Assembly (NCBI RefSeq): GCF_014198245.1
Contig: NZ_JACIHE010000005.1
Span: 186,001 to 250,000, forward strand
Origin: Bradyrhizobium sp. cir1
GTDB taxonomy: Bacteria > Pseudomonadota > Alphaproteobacteria > Rhizobiales > Xanthobacteraceae
Direction of reading: 5' to 3'
DNA length: 64,000 bases
Below the pieces are notes generated by a model. It was not told where the DNA came from and did no database searches. It worked only from the letters and a program-made list of their open reading frames with translations. Position 1 is the stretch's first letter, and each line of letters begins with the position of its first letter. Positions 35,099-43,723 of this stretch are shown here, in pieces. Both the position numbers and the translations under genes were made by a program.

Positions 35099-35575
35099 TT
35101 GGATCGCTTCGGAAGCATCGATGCCAAGGATTTGAAGATCCTCGAGGCGCTGCAAGCCAATGCGCGCGTGCCGCTGTCCGAACTGGGCCGCTCCGTCGGA
35201 TTGTCCCAGCCGGCGATCTCCGAGCGCGTCAAGCGGCTCGAGGAAGCCGGCATCATCGAAGGCTACGGCGCCCGTATCAACCCGCGCGCCCTCGGGCTCG
35301 GCCTGATGGCGCTGGTGCGCCTGCGCACCTCGCATGAGCATATCAAGACCTGCCTCAAGCGGTTCAGCGAGATTCCCCACATTATCGAAGTCCATCGCGT
35401 GACCGGCGACGACTGCTTCGTGCTCAAGGTGCTCGTTCCTGCCCCGGAGGACCTCGAGACGATCGTGGATCGCATTGCCGGTTTCGGTGCGGTCACGACC
35501 TCGCTGGTGCTGCGGAGCGAACCCGTGCGGCCGATCGGCAAAGACCTCGTCAGGAGGAAAGCCGAACGCAGTTGA
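35099..35575 (+). CDS. Lrp/AsnC-family transcriptional regulator
   Basis: A 158-residue Lrp-type regulator. The helix-turn-helix is DAKDLKILEALQANARVPLS followed by ELGRSVGLSQPAISERVKRL (residues 9-48), and the RAM domain follows (HRVTGDDCFVLKVLVPAPED). I chose TTG at 35099, seven bases after GGGAG; a GTG at 35021 would add 26 residues that do not look like the family. It is divergent from the RBBP9-type hydrolase with about 120 bases between, which it may control along with itself. Confidence 0.88.
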   Translation: MDRFGSIDAKDLKILEALQANARVPLSELGRSVGLSQPAISERVKRLEEAGIIEGYGARINPRALGLGLMALVRLRTSHEHIKTCLKRFSEIPHIIEVHRVTGDDCFVLKVLVPAPEDLETIVDRIAGFGAVTTSLVLRSEPVRPIGKDLVRRKAERS

Positions 35576-35689
35576 GGCGTGGCCTGCGCGATCGGCTCGT
35601 CACCGCGCCGTCACAAAGCCCGTGATTGCGCAAAGCTTCCGATTATCGCGCGCGTTGTGTTATCGTCGCCTTGGTTTCCCGGAGGCGAC

Positions 35690-36574
35690 ATGGAAGATCG
35701 TTCGGCAAAATATCGCGCATTCTTTGCGCAGTTGATCTGCGCCGCGGCGAAGTCTGCGGATCCCCGACTTGAAGAGGCCTTTCGGACCGTCAGGCGTGAA
35801 CCTTTCGTCGGGCCCGGGCCGTGGTCGATCTGTCTCGGCGGTCATCCCTATGTCGTGACGCCCGATGACGATCCCGCCTTCATCTACCAGAACGCGCTGC
35901 TCGCGCTGGATCCGGCGCGCGGCCTCAATATAGGCATGCCCAGCGCACACGCTTATTGGCTCACCGGCTGCGCTGTCAGGGAGGGTGAGACCGTGATCCA
36001 GATCGGCGCGGGCAGCGGCTACTACACCGCGATCCTCGCGCATCTCGTGGGACCCGGCGGCCGCGTTCATGCCTACGAGATCGACGAGCGCCTGGCGGCA
36101 CTCGCGCGCGACAATCTGAAGGACATCGCCCGTGTCGACCTGCGCGACCGTTCGGGCATCGCGTCGGACCTGCCTGCCGCAGATGTGATCTATGTCTGCG
36201 CGGGCGCGGCGCAGCCGGCCACGCAATGGCTCGAGGCGCTGCGGCCCGGCGGGCGGCTGGTGTTTCCGTTGGCGCCCGAAGGCACGCTCGGCGGCATGTT
36301 GATGATCACCCGCCCGGATGACGGCGCGATCTGGCCGGCGAAATTCCTCAGCCGTGCCCAGTTCATCGGCTGCGCGGGATTGCAGGATGAAGATGCCGCC
36401 CGGCGGTTGGCCGACGCGTTCGCGAAAGGATGGGAGGGCGTGCAGTCGTTGCAGAGAGAGGGCGCTCCCGACGAGACATGCTGGTTTGCCGGTGAGGGCT
36501 GGTGGCTGTCGACGGCGCTGGCGCCCATCCCAGTGGCGTCAGTTCAGCCTCACGCCGACATCACGCAGGCCTAG
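35690..36574 (+). CDS. PCMT-like methyltransferase
   Basis: A 294-residue methyltransferase related to protein-L-isoaspartate O-methyltransferase. The SAM motif I is VIQIGAGSGYYTAILAHLVG near residue 103, and motif II is VHAYEIDERLAALARDNL. RREPFVGPGPW and NIGMPSAHAYWLTG take the place of the substrate loop, which in true PIMT reads like IGxGQTxSxP, so the classical repair activity is uncertain. ATG at 35690 lies just after GGAGGCGAC. Upstream is an Lrp gene, downstream a convergent wrbA. Confidence 0.82.
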   Translation: MEDRSAKYRAFFAQLICAAAKSADPRLEEAFRTVRREPFVGPGPWSICLGGHPYVVTPDDDPAFIYQNALLALDPARGLNIGMPSAHAYWLTGCAVREGETVIQIGAGSGYYTAILAHLVGPGGRVHAYEIDERLAALARDNLKDIARVDLRDRSGIASDLPAADVIYVCAGAAQPATQWLEALRPGGRLVFPLAPEGTLGGMLMITRPDDGAIWPAKFLSRAQFIGCAGLQDEDAARRLADAFAKGWEGVQSLQREGAPDETCWFAGEGWWLSTALAPIPVASVQPHADITQA

Positions 36575-36790
36575 CGATCACGATCCCGTGCACCCGGCGC
36601 AGTGAAACCGGCCGCGCGAGGCACGAAACAGGCTGCGGCAATACCACCGCCGCGCCAGCGCCTGTGCGGGCTTGCGGATCATCTGCGCGATCAACAAGAG
36701 TTCGAAAGCCATTCGTATCGCTTTTGGTGAAATATTCCGTGCACCAAAGATGGGGCGGCATTCCCGAATGAGAATGCCGCCCACGTCGCA

Positions 36791-37390
36791 TCAGCCATGC
36801 AGCTTCTTGGCGGTCTCCGCGATCTGCCGTCCCTGATAGCGCGCGCCGGCGAGCTCGTTGGCGCTGGGCTGGCGGCTGCCGTCGCCGCCGGTGATCGTGG
36901 TGGCGCCGTAGGGCGCACCGCCCGTGACCTCGTCGAGCTTCATCTGGCCGGCAAAGCCGTAGTTCATGCCGACCACGACCATGCCGAAATGCAGCAAGTT
37001 GGTGATGATCGAAAACAGCGTCGTCTCCTGGCCGCCATGCTGGGTCGCGCTGGACGTGAAGGCGCCGCCGACCTTGCCGTGCAGCGCGCCCTTGGCCCAG
37101 AGCCCGCCGGCCTGGTCGAGGAAGTTCGCCATCTGCGAGGCCATGCGGCCGAAGCGGGTGCCGGTGCCGACGATGATCGCGTCGTAATTGGCGAGGTCCT
37201 CGATCCTGGCGACCGGCGCAGCCTGGTCGAGCTTGTAGTAGGAGGCCTTCGCGACCTCGGCCGGCACAAGCTCCGGCACGCGCTTGATGTCGACGGTGAC
37301 GCCGGCCTCGCGCGCGCCCTCGGCGACGGCATTGGCCATCGCCTCGATGTGGCCATAGGCGGAATAATAGAGAACGAGAACTTTGGTCAT
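36791..37390 (-). CDS. wrbA: NAD(P)H:quinone oxidoreductase, WrbA family
   Basis: A 199-residue flavodoxin-like enzyme. [20 protein letters not shown] at residues 3-22 is the FMN phosphate loop. [20 protein letters not shown] and [20 protein letters not shown] are WrbA-specific. It binds FMN as a tetramer and reduces quinones by two electrons, avoiding semiquinones. It follows a pirin and an SDR gene on the same strand (gaps of 45 and 37 bases), all divergent from a LysR gene, so it is probably part of a LysR-controlled redox operon. Confidence 0.93.
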   Translation of the reverse strand: MTKVLVLYYSAYGHIEAMANAVAEGAREAGVTVDIKRVPELVPAEVAKASYYKLDQAAPVARIEDLANYDAIIVGTGTRFGRMASQMANFLDQAGGLWAKGALHGKVGGAFTSSATQHGGQETTLFSIITNLLHFGMVVVGMNYGFAGQMKLDEVTGGAPYGATTITGGDGSRQPSANELAGARYQGRQIAETAKKLHG

Positions 37391-37435
37391 GGTGGTCTCC
37401 GTTGTGATTGGTGAGGTGATTGGTCGTTTGGATCG

Positions 37436-38134
37436 TTAAGCCGCGTCGACGAGCACGAGTTCGGAGTCTTCGAGCGCCGTGATCCTCAAGCTGGCCTCAT
37501 CGCGGATCGCGGCTCCGTCGCGCGCATTGACGCGCACGCCGTTGACCTCGACGGAGCCCGCCGCAGGCACAAGGTAGAGATGCCGCGACTTCTGCGGCGC
37601 GTACTCGGCGCTCTCGCCCGCCTTCAGTGTAGTGGCGAGCACCCGCGCATCGGCGCGGATCGGCAGCGCGTCCGTGTCATCCGCAAAGCCGCTCGCGATG
37701 GTGACAAGCTTCCCGGAGCGGTCAGCCTTGGGGAACGGCTTCGAGCCCCAGGTCGGCTGTCCGCCGCGCGCCGTCGGCTCGATCCAGATCTGGAAGATCC
37801 GCGTCTTGCTCGGCTCGAGATTGTATTCGGAGTGGCGGATGCCGCTGCCCGCGCTCATCACCTGCACGTCGCCGGCTTCAGTTCGCCCCTCGTTGCCGAG
37901 GCTGTCCTGGTGCGTGATCGCACCCTCGCGCACATAGGTGATGATCTCCATGTTGGCGTGGGGATGGGCGGGAAAGCCGGTGTTCGGCGCGATCTCGTCG
38001 TCGTTCCAGACGCGCAGCGCACCATGTCCCATGTTGTTCGGGTCATAATGGCTGGCGAAGGAGAAATGATGCTTGGCCTTGAGCCAGCCGTGATCGGCGC
38101 CGCCGAGCTTTGCGAAAGGTCTGAGTTCGATCAT
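37436..38134 (-). CDS. Pirin-family protein
   Basis: A 232-residue bicupin. The metal site is readable: FPAHPHANMEIITYVREG (two His) and GSGIRHSEYNLEP (His and Glu). ITHQDSLGNEG lies between them. Bacterial pirins bind iron; some oxidise flavonoids such as quercetin. The start at 38134 (ATG, with AAGGA upstream) begins the family's MIELRPF; a longer frame to 38332 would run into the SDR gene. The neighbours, WrbA and an SDR, suggest handling of quinones or flavonoids, which would suit a plant-associated bacterium (inference). Confidence 0.9.
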   Translation of the reverse strand: MIELRPFAKLGGADHGWLKAKHHFSFASHYDPNNMGHGALRVWNDDEIAPNTGFPAHPHANMEIITYVREGAITHQDSLGNEGRTEAGDVQVMSAGSGIRHSEYNLEPSKTRIFQIWIEPTARGGQPTWGSKPFPKADRSGKLVTIASGFADDTDALPIRADARVLATTLKAGESAEYAPQKSRHLYLVPAAGSVEVNGVRVNARDGAAIRDEASLRITALEDSELVLVDAA

Positions 38135-38171
38135 CTTCGTAATTCCTTGGGTTGGACGAGTGGCGCCTTGA

Positions 38172-38924
38172 TCAGGCGCCAAACCCGCCGTCGACGTTGA
38201 GCACAGTGCCGGTGACGAAGGAGGCTTCCGGACTTGCGAGGAAGACCACGCCGGCGGCGACCTCCTCGGGACGGCCGAAGCGCTGCAGCGCGTGCTGCTT
38301 GCGCTGGGCTTCCGCGAAGTCGCGGTCGTCATCCGGGTTCATGTCGGTGTTGATCGAGCCGGGCTGCACCACGTTGACGGTGATGCCGCGCGGACCCAAG
38401 TCGCGTGCCGCGCCCTTGGTGTAGCCGACGACCGCCGCCTTGGTGGCGACGTAATCGGCAAGGCCCGGGAACGAGGCGCGGTCTGCGAGCATCGAGCCCA
38501 CGGTGACGATGCGGCCGCCTTCGCCCATCAGCTGCGAGGCGGCGCGGATCGCCGCGATCACGCCATGCACGTTGACCTGGTCCTGGCGGGCGAGGGCATC
38601 GAGGTCGGCCTTGGCATCGTCGGTCGCGCCGCCGGCGGCAACGCCGGCATTGTTGACGAGGATGTCGAGATGGCCGAATTCCTTGGCGACATCGCTCACG
38701 AGCTTCGTCACGTCCTTCGCCGAAGCCTGGTCGGCCTTGAAGGCACGCGCCCTGACGCCCTTGGCCTTCAGCTCGGCGACGACGGCTTCGGCCTTGTCGG
38801 GCGAAGCGACGTAGCTGATGGCGACATCGGCGCCTTCATCGGCGAGCGCGCGGGCAGAGGCCGCGCCGATGCCGCGCGATCCGCCGGTGACGAGGGCAAC
38901 CTTGCCTGAGAGCTTCTTGGTCAT
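38172..38924 (-). CDS. Short-chain dehydrogenase/reductase (FabG-like)
   Basis: A 250-residue classical SDR. VALVTGGSRGIGAASARAL near residue 10 binds the nucleotide, LVNNAGVAAGG marks the fold, and DYVATKAAVVGYTKGAARD contains the Tyr-x3-Lys pair. The C-terminus SFVTGTVLNVDGGFGA is typical. The start at 38924 has GGAGAA upstream. It is the first gene of the SDR-pirin-wrbA set and divergent from a LysR gene at 39044. The substrate is unknown; annotation as 3-oxoacyl reductase would be overprecise. Confidence 0.9.
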   Translation of the reverse strand: MTKKLSGKVALVTGGSRGIGAASARALADEGADVAISYVASPDKAEAVVAELKAKGVRARAFKADQASAKDVTKLVSDVAKEFGHLDILVNNAGVAAGGATDDAKADLDALARQDQVNVHGVIAAIRAASQLMGEGGRIVTVGSMLADRASFPGLADYVATKAAVVGYTKGAARDLGPRGITVNVVQPGSINTDMNPDDDRDFAEAQRKQHALQRFGRPEEVAAGVVFLASPEASFVTGTVLNVDGGFGA

Positions 38925-39043
38925 TGGATTTCTCCATTCCGTGGGTTTGCGATTGACCCTTGGATAAGCCTCCGCCTGTGGTATAGAAATAGAAACTGTC
39001 GAAACGCATTGTTTCCTCAAATATCCCGATTGGATCCGCTCGC

Positions 39044-39979
39044 ATGGCAAAACTCCCCGATTTCGAGGCGCTCGCGATCTTCGCAAAAGTCGTGGAATTA
39101 CGGTCGTTTGCGGGGGCCGCGAGCGAGCTTGCGATGTCCAAGGCGACGGTCTCGAAGGCCGTGACCCGGCTGGAGGAGCGGCTCGGCGCCCGCCTGTTCA
39201 ACCGCACCTCGCGCCGGCTCGCGCTGACCGATGCCGGCCACAAGCTTGCGGACCGGGCAACGCGTCTTCTCGCCGACGGCGAGGCGGCGGAGAACGAGGC
39301 GCTGGCGCAATCGGTGGCGCCGCGCGGTCTGGTGCGGCTCGCCGTGCCCATGACGTTCGGCATCAAGGCCGTGGCGCCGCTGCTGCCGGAGTTCTTCGAG
39401 GCCTATCCGGAAGTCTCGGTCGATCTGCATCTGAGCGATGCGACGGTGGATCTGATCGGAGAGGGCTTTGACATGGCGGTGCGGATCGCGCGGCTGCCGG
39501 ATTCGTCCCTGATCGCGCGCCGGCTCTTCACCATGCCGCGCTTCACGGTGGCAGCGCCGTCCTATCTCAAGCGTCACGGCCGCCCGACGCATCCGATGCA
39601 TCTGGCCGAGCACAGGTGCTTCAGCTACGCCTATCTCTCGACGCCCAACATCTGGCACTACACCAATTCCGCCGGCGAGCAGGCCAGCGTACGTCCGGGC
39701 GGACCGCTTCGTGTCAACAATGGCGAAGCCGTGATGCCGTCATTGATCGCAGGCCTCGGCATCGCCGAGCTTCCCGAATTCATCGTCGGCGAGGCGATCT
39801 CCTCTGGCGCCGTCGAAGTGATCCTGAAGGATTGGAAGCAGGCCGAGGGCGCCGTGCACCTGGTGACGCCGCCAGGCGGCCCGCGCCCCGCACGCGTCGA
39901 AGCGCTCGGCGATTTCCTCGCAGCAAAGCTGCCCGGCACGTGCAAGCGGCGGCCGCGCGGGAAGGTGAAGGGGGCGTAG
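39044..39979 (+). CDS. LysR-family transcriptional regulator
   Basis: A 311-residue LysR protein. The helix-turn-helix is in residues 4-63 (PDFEALAIFAKVVELRSFAG, then AASELAMSKATVSKAVTRLE). The effector domain follows, with FDMAVRIARLPDSSLIARRL. It belongs to the same group as the regulators at 8700 and 59641. It is divergent from the SDR-pirin-wrbA set, 119 bases apart, and likely activates that set in response to a quinone- or aromatic-like inducer. A basic C-terminus (CKRRPRGKVKGA) extends beyond the domain. Confidence 0.92.
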   Translation: MAKLPDFEALAIFAKVVELRSFAGAASELAMSKATVSKAVTRLEERLGARLFNRTSRRLALTDAGHKLADRATRLLADGEAAENEALAQSVAPRGLVRLAVPMTFGIKAVAPLLPEFFEAYPEVSVDLHLSDATVDLIGEGFDMAVRIARLPDSSLIARRLFTMPRFTVAAPSYLKRHGRPTHPMHLAEHRCFSYAYLSTPNIWHYTNSAGEQASVRPGGPLRVNNGEAVMPSLIAGLGIAELPEFIVGEAISSGAVEVILKDWKQAEGAVHLVTPPGGPRPARVEALGDFLAAKLPGTCKRRPRGKVKGA

Positions 39980-40000
39980 AACGAGCTGTTTCAACAACCT

Positions 40001-40087
40001 CGTCATTGCGAGCATAGCGAAGCAATCCAGAGTATCACCGCGGAGGGATTCTGGATTGCTTCGTCGCAAGAGCTCCTCGCAATGACG
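40001..40087. repeat. Dispersed palindrome, CGTCATTGCGAG family
   Basis: Outer arms CGTCATTGCGAG and CTCGCAATGACG, inner arms AGCAATCCAGA and TCTGGATTGCT. This is a third copy of the element at 9672-9753 and 15453-15532. It lies between convergent genes. Confidence 0.85.
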
Positions 40088-40095
40088 GCGTTGGG

Positions 40096-40353
40096 CTACG
40101 ACACCGTCACGCCGTCGATCGCAACGATGCGCAGGCTCGGCTTCAGGGTCCCTTCCAATCGCGCCTTCAATTCGTGGACCCGCGGGTCGGTCGAGTGGGC
40201 CGCGCAAACCGCGTATTGATGGACGGATTGCGCCAGGGCCCGCCGCGCTTCCGGTGTTCGCGTCACGTCCGGCTCCGAAAGCCGCAAGACGATCGCGGCG
40301 AGATTGACCAGCATCTCGTCCAGAGCGACGTCGATAGTCGCAAGGTTGCGCAT
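40096..40353 (-). CDS. Hypothetical protein, 85 residues
   Basis: A small, mostly helical, soluble protein (MRNLATIDVALDEMLVNLAA at its start). The ATG at 40353 lies three bases after GGGAGG, a strong ribosome site, so I prefer it to a start at 40416. No motif is recognised. It lies divergent from a Bug-type binding-protein gene with 151 bases between. Function unknown. Confidence 0.6.
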   Translation of the reverse strand: MRNLATIDVALDEMLVNLAAIVLRLSEPDVTRTPEARRALAQSVHQYAVCAAHSTDPRVHELKARLEGTLKPSLRIVAIDGVTVS

Positions 40354-40504
40354 CACTCCCTCCCGGGAAGGGCAACCCGCGGGTCCGCCGATGCGTTCCG
40401 CACCCGGGCCGGACATGGTTAAGACCTGGTAAACGACTTGTTCTTGCCGGTCGCCACGCTAGGCTGGGCAGCGAAACAAAGAAGATCAGGGGGAGGGCAC
40501 CACC

Positions 40505-41491
40505 ATGGATCGACGCGATCTCTTGCGCGCCGCTGCGGCATTGCCGTTGTTGCGGGCTGCCTGGCCGGACAAGGCCTTTGCGCAAGCCTATCCGGTGCGC
40601 AACATCACCATGATCGTGCCGTTTCCGGCCGGAGGCCAGGCCGATCTCGCGGCGCGCCCGGTGGCGATGGCACTGGAGCGGGTGCTCGGCAAGCCTGTCA
40701 TCGTCGATAACCGCGCCGGCGGCGGCGGTGGATCGGTCGGCAATGCCGCCGCCGCGCGCGCCGAGCCCGACGGCTACACGCTGCTGATGACGCTGTCCTC
40801 GCTCGCGGTGCTACCCGAGGCCGACCGGCTGTTCGACCGCCCCGTTGCCTACGAGGTCTCGCAGTTCATGCCGATCGCGCGCGTGCTGGCCGATCCCACG
40901 CTGCTCGCGGTGCCGGCCTCGGCGCCATGGAAGACCGCGCAGGATTTCGTCGAGGATGCGAGGAAGCGGCCGGGCCAGATCACCTATGGCTCGTCCGGAC
41001 CGTACGGCACGCTGCATGTGGCGATGGAGATGTTCGCAAACAGCGCCGGCATCAAGCTGCTGCACGTGCCGTTCCGCGGCGCAGGCCCCGCGCTCACCGC
41101 GCTGCTCAGCGGCACCGTGCAGGCGATCGCCGCCGCACCGGGAACGCTGAAGCCGCAGGTCGACGCCGGCAAGCTGCGCGTGCTCGGCAATTGCGGCGCG
41201 CAGCGCATCGCGAGCTTCCCTGACGTGCCGACCTTCCAGGAGCTCGGCTACAAGGACGTCGAGATGTACATCTGGGCCGGGCTCTTTGCGCAGAGCTCTC
41301 TGCCGGCGCCGATCGCGACCCGCTTGCGCGAGGCGATGGCGCAGGTGATGACGAGCCCCGACGTGCTCAAGACCTTCGAAACATCAGGCAGTCTCGTCGC
41401 CTATCAGGACGCGCCGGCCTTTTCCGAATTCGTGGCGGCCGACAGCGCGCGGCTGATCGCGGCGGTGAAGAAGATCGGCAAGGTGGAGTAG
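40505..41491 (+). CDS. Bug-family (TTT) periplasmic substrate-binding protein
   Basis: A 328-residue tripartite tricarboxylate transporter receptor. The N-terminus has a twin-arginine start (MDRRDLLRAAAALPLL) with cleavage near AFA-QAY. MIVPFPAGGQADLAARPVA, VDNRAGGGGGSVGNAAAARA, and VPFRGAGPALTALLSGTVQA are Bug-family marks. It binds a carboxylic acid in the periplasm. No TctA/TctB membrane genes are nearby, so it is an orphan receptor, which is common in the family. The ligand is unknown. Confidence 0.9.
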   Translation: MDRRDLLRAAAALPLLRAAWPDKAFAQAYPVRNITMIVPFPAGGQADLAARPVAMALERVLGKPVIVDNRAGGGGGSVGNAAAARAEPDGYTLLMTLSSLAVLPEADRLFDRPVAYEVSQFMPIARVLADPTLLAVPASAPWKTAQDFVEDARKRPGQITYGSSGPYGTLHVAMEMFANSAGIKLLHVPFRGAGPALTALLSGTVQAIAAAPGTLKPQVDAGKLRVLGNCGAQRIASFPDVPTFQELGYKDVEMYIWAGLFAQSSLPAPIATRLREAMAQVMTSPDVLKTFETSGSLVAYQDAPAFSEFVAADSARLIAAVKKIGKVE

Positions 41492-41587
41492 GTTCCAGCA
41501 TCGCCTTCACATTTTGTTGTTGGTTCAGAACCTGCCCGCGTCTCATTGTTTGATGAGAATTCGAGAGGCTCGGGAAGGAATCGAAAG

Positions 41588-41926
41588 ATGCGAACAGAGC
41601 GGATTGCGCTGGGTATGGCGCTTGCGATCGGCGGCATCGTCGCGCACAGCGCTGCCTCCGCCCAGGAATATCGCGGAACCATGGAACAGCAGATGGCCTG
41701 CACTCCGGATGTGTGGCGGCTGTGCAGCGATCAGATCCCGGACGTGAACCGTATCGTGGCCTGCTTGCAACAGAACACGCCGCAGCTCTCGAGCGGGTGT
41801 CGCGCTGTGTTCCAGTCGAACAACCAGGCTCAGCCGCAGCCGCCGAGCCCGCGCAATCGCATTGCGCCGCCCCCGCGCTACAATGCTCCGCCGCCTCCAC
41901 CACGGCCTTACGACGAGGATGATTAG
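41588..41926 (+). CDS. Small exported cysteine-containing protein
   Basis: A 112-residue protein. A Sec signal peptide (about residues 1-25, ending SAASA-QE) precedes a compact domain with four Cys (ACTPDVWRLCSD, RIVACLQQN, SSGCRAVF), then a Pro/Asn-rich tail (PPRYNAPPPPPRPYDEDD). The domain resembles the cysteine-rich repeat (Golgi apparatus protein type, PF00839) found in small exported rhizobial proteins. It is probably periplasmic with two disulfides. Function unknown. ATG at 41588 was chosen at the signal peptide. Confidence 0.75.
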   Translation: MRTERIALGMALAIGGIVAHSAASAQEYRGTMEQQMACTPDVWRLCSDQIPDVNRIVACLQQNTPQLSSGCRAVFQSNNQAQPQPPSPRNRIAPPPRYNAPPPPPRPYDEDD

Positions 41927-41932
41927 CGCCGC

Positions 41933-42400
41933 TCAGGGCCTGTGCTCGCAGACGTCGACCCATTCAGCCGCGGTCAGCTCGGCCATACGATCTGGCGTGA
42001 TGCGCACGGCGCTGTGGGTCGAGCCCGCAGCCGGCACCACCACGTCGAACGCCTTCAGTGAGATGTCGCAATAGACGGGCAGCGGCGCCTTCAGCCCGAA
42101 CGGACAGACGCCGCCGACCTCGTGGCCGGTGATCTCGGCGACCTCCTCCAGTCCCAGCATCTTCGGCTTGCCGCCGAACTGCGCCTTCACCTTCTTGTTG
42201 TCCATGCGCGAGGTGCCGGCGGCGACGATCAGGATGACGCGCTCGCCGATCCGCAACGACAGCGTCTTGGCGATCCGCCCCGGCTCGACACCATAGGCTT
42301 CGGCCGCCAGCGCCACGGTCGCGGAGCTGATCGGGGATTCGATGACGGAGATGTCGGGGGCGTTCTCGGCGAAGAAGGCGCGAACAGATTGCAGGCTCAT
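41933..42400 (-). CDS. YbaK/EbsC-family protein (aminoacyl-tRNA editing type)
   Basis: A 155-residue single-domain YbaK/ProRS-editing protein. RIAKTLSLRIGERVILIVAA near residue 44 and the loop GHEVGGVCPFGLKAPLPVYC are typical; the Lys in AKTL is the usual functional residue. Members remove wrongly attached amino acids from tRNA(Pro) or related tRNAs. It starts at ATG 42400, 38 bases after a haloacid dehalogenase gene on the same strand. The longer frame to 42565 overlaps that gene and is rejected. The target tRNA is unknown. Confidence 0.87.
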   Translation of the reverse strand: MSLQSVRAFFAENAPDISVIESPISSATVALAAEAYGVEPGRIAKTLSLRIGERVILIVAAGTSRMDNKKVKAQFGGKPKMLGLEEVAEITGHEVGGVCPFGLKAPLPVYCDISLKAFDVVVPAAGSTHSAVRITPDRMAELTAAEWVDVCEHRP

Positions 42401-42438
42401 TCCAGTCTCACGGGCGGGCGGCGATACCTGGATGACCC

Positions 42439-43170
42439 CTAGATGATACTCGGCAGCTCGGACAGCGCGCGGACGCGGTGGTCCGGCGCAAAGCCAAGCT
42501 CGTCCATCTGGGTGCGGATCGCCTTGAACATGGTCAGCGGTGCCACGAGTTCGTTCTCGACGCAAGCCAGCGCCATCGCTTCCGGCGTCACCCGCTCGAT
42601 CCAGGCGACGTTGAGGCCGAACGATTTTGCGCCCGCGACGTCCCAGGGATTGGAGGAGACGAACAGCACCTCATCCGGTGCGGTGCCCAGCACCTCACCG
42701 ATCAGCTCATAAGCCGCCGGGCTCGGCTTGAAGATCTTCTTCGCATCGACGCTGATGGTGGCATCGAGCAGGCTGTCGAGCCCGGAGTTGCGCACGAGCG
42801 CGTTCAGCATGTCCGGACTTCCGTTGGAGAGGATGGCGAGTTTCCGAGGCTTCAAGGCTCGGAGCGCTGCCGGTGCATCCGGATAGAGATCGAGATGCAG
42901 ATACTTTTCGATCACGCGCTCGAATGCCTCGCTCTCATAGGCGAGCCCGAGCACACGCAGCGTATAGGCGAGCGAGTCGCGAGTGACCGCGCCAAAATCC
43001 TGGTAGCGCCGCATCAGCGAGCGCAACCAGGTGTATTCCAGCTGCTTGATGCGCCAGATCTGCGTGATGATCTCGCCATAGCCCGGAAACGCATCCTCGG
43101 TGATGTCAGCGACCGACTGGATGTCGTAGAGCGTACCGTAGGCGTCGAAGACGACGGCTTTGATGCTCAT
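42439..43170 (-). CDS. Haloacid dehalogenase, type II
   Basis: A 243-residue HAD hydrolase. VVFDAYGTLYD at residues 6-16 has the nucleophile Asp; AILSNGSPDML is motif II (Ser-Asn); KKIFKPSPAAYEL has the Lys; FVSSNPWDVAGAKSFGL is the acidic motif IV with the SSNxWD arrangement typical of L-2-haloacid dehalogenases. It would convert L-2-haloacids to D-2-hydroxyacids, although natural substrates of such chromosomal enzymes are usually unknown. It is probably cotranscribed with the YbaK gene downstream. Confidence 0.87.
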   Translation of the reverse strand: MSIKAVVFDAYGTLYDIQSVADITEDAFPGYGEIITQIWRIKQLEYTWLRSLMRRYQDFGAVTRDSLAYTLRVLGLAYESEAFERVIEKYLHLDLYPDAPAALRALKPRKLAILSNGSPDMLNALVRNSGLDSLLDATISVDAKKIFKPSPAAYELIGEVLGTAPDEVLFVSSNPWDVAGAKSFGLNVAWIERVTPEAMALACVENELVAPLTMFKAIRTQMDELGFAPDHRVRALSELPSII

Positions 43171-43306
43171 TGGTTGTCCTTCCGGGCCGTTGTGGTTCGC
43201 AAGAACTCCGATTGGGGAGTGCGCATGATCGTCAGCTTACCAGAGCAAAGCGGAAGTCTGCCACTGCAAGTGTGATCGGCGGCTTGTGACCCGCAAGAGA
43301 CGCCAC

Positions 43307-43723
43307 TCAGCTTCGGGCAACGAAGATAATTGACGGCTCAACCTCGATTAAGAATTCCTCTCGCGCTAGGCTCGGCACACCTATCCAAGTAGCACACGGT
43401 GGCCGGTCACCAAAGGTTTCCATCAGTGCATCGCTAATCGCCTTGCCTTGGTCGATATGGCTTTGCCGGATGTAAAGTCTTATTGCCCCGACTTGATCGA
43501 GCGTCGCGCCGACCGACGCCAACGCTGTGGCTAGATTCTCCAGACTTTTCTTCAGTTGAATGCCGATGTCATTCGCACCCACTATGTTGCGGTCCGCGTC
43601 CCAGGCTACCTGTCCCGAAACATGAACTGCATCGCCGAAGGGCGTGGGCACGATGGAGACCTGGGCGAACCCAAATGGCAGGCTATCGAATAGTGTTAGT
43701 GGAGACTGGACGGAACGTCCCAT
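43307..43723 (-). CDS. RidA/YjgF-family protein
   Basis: A 138-residue RidA-fold protein (AVHVSGQVAWDADRNIVGAN near residue 30, LENLATALASVGATLDQVGA near 60). The C-terminal loop reads PPCATWIGVPSLA, where archetypal RidA has an Arg that binds the 2-imino acid; here the aligned residue is not Arg, so imine deaminase activity is doubtful and it belongs to another Rid subgroup. It is a stand-alone gene next to a long non-coding stretch. Confidence 0.85.
   Translation of the reverse strand: MGRSVQSPLTLFDSLPFGFAQVSIVPTPFGDAVHVSGQVAWDADRNIVGANDIGIQLKKSLENLATALASVGATLDQVGAIRLYIRQSHIDQGKAISDALMETFGDRPPCATWIGVPSLAREEFLIEVEPSIIFVARS

Noticed and set aside
36578..36712. Possible 44-residue protein starting MAFELLLIAQMIRKPAQALA
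   Set aside because: It has a plausible helical start but no ribosome site and no known family; it could be real, but I cannot support it.
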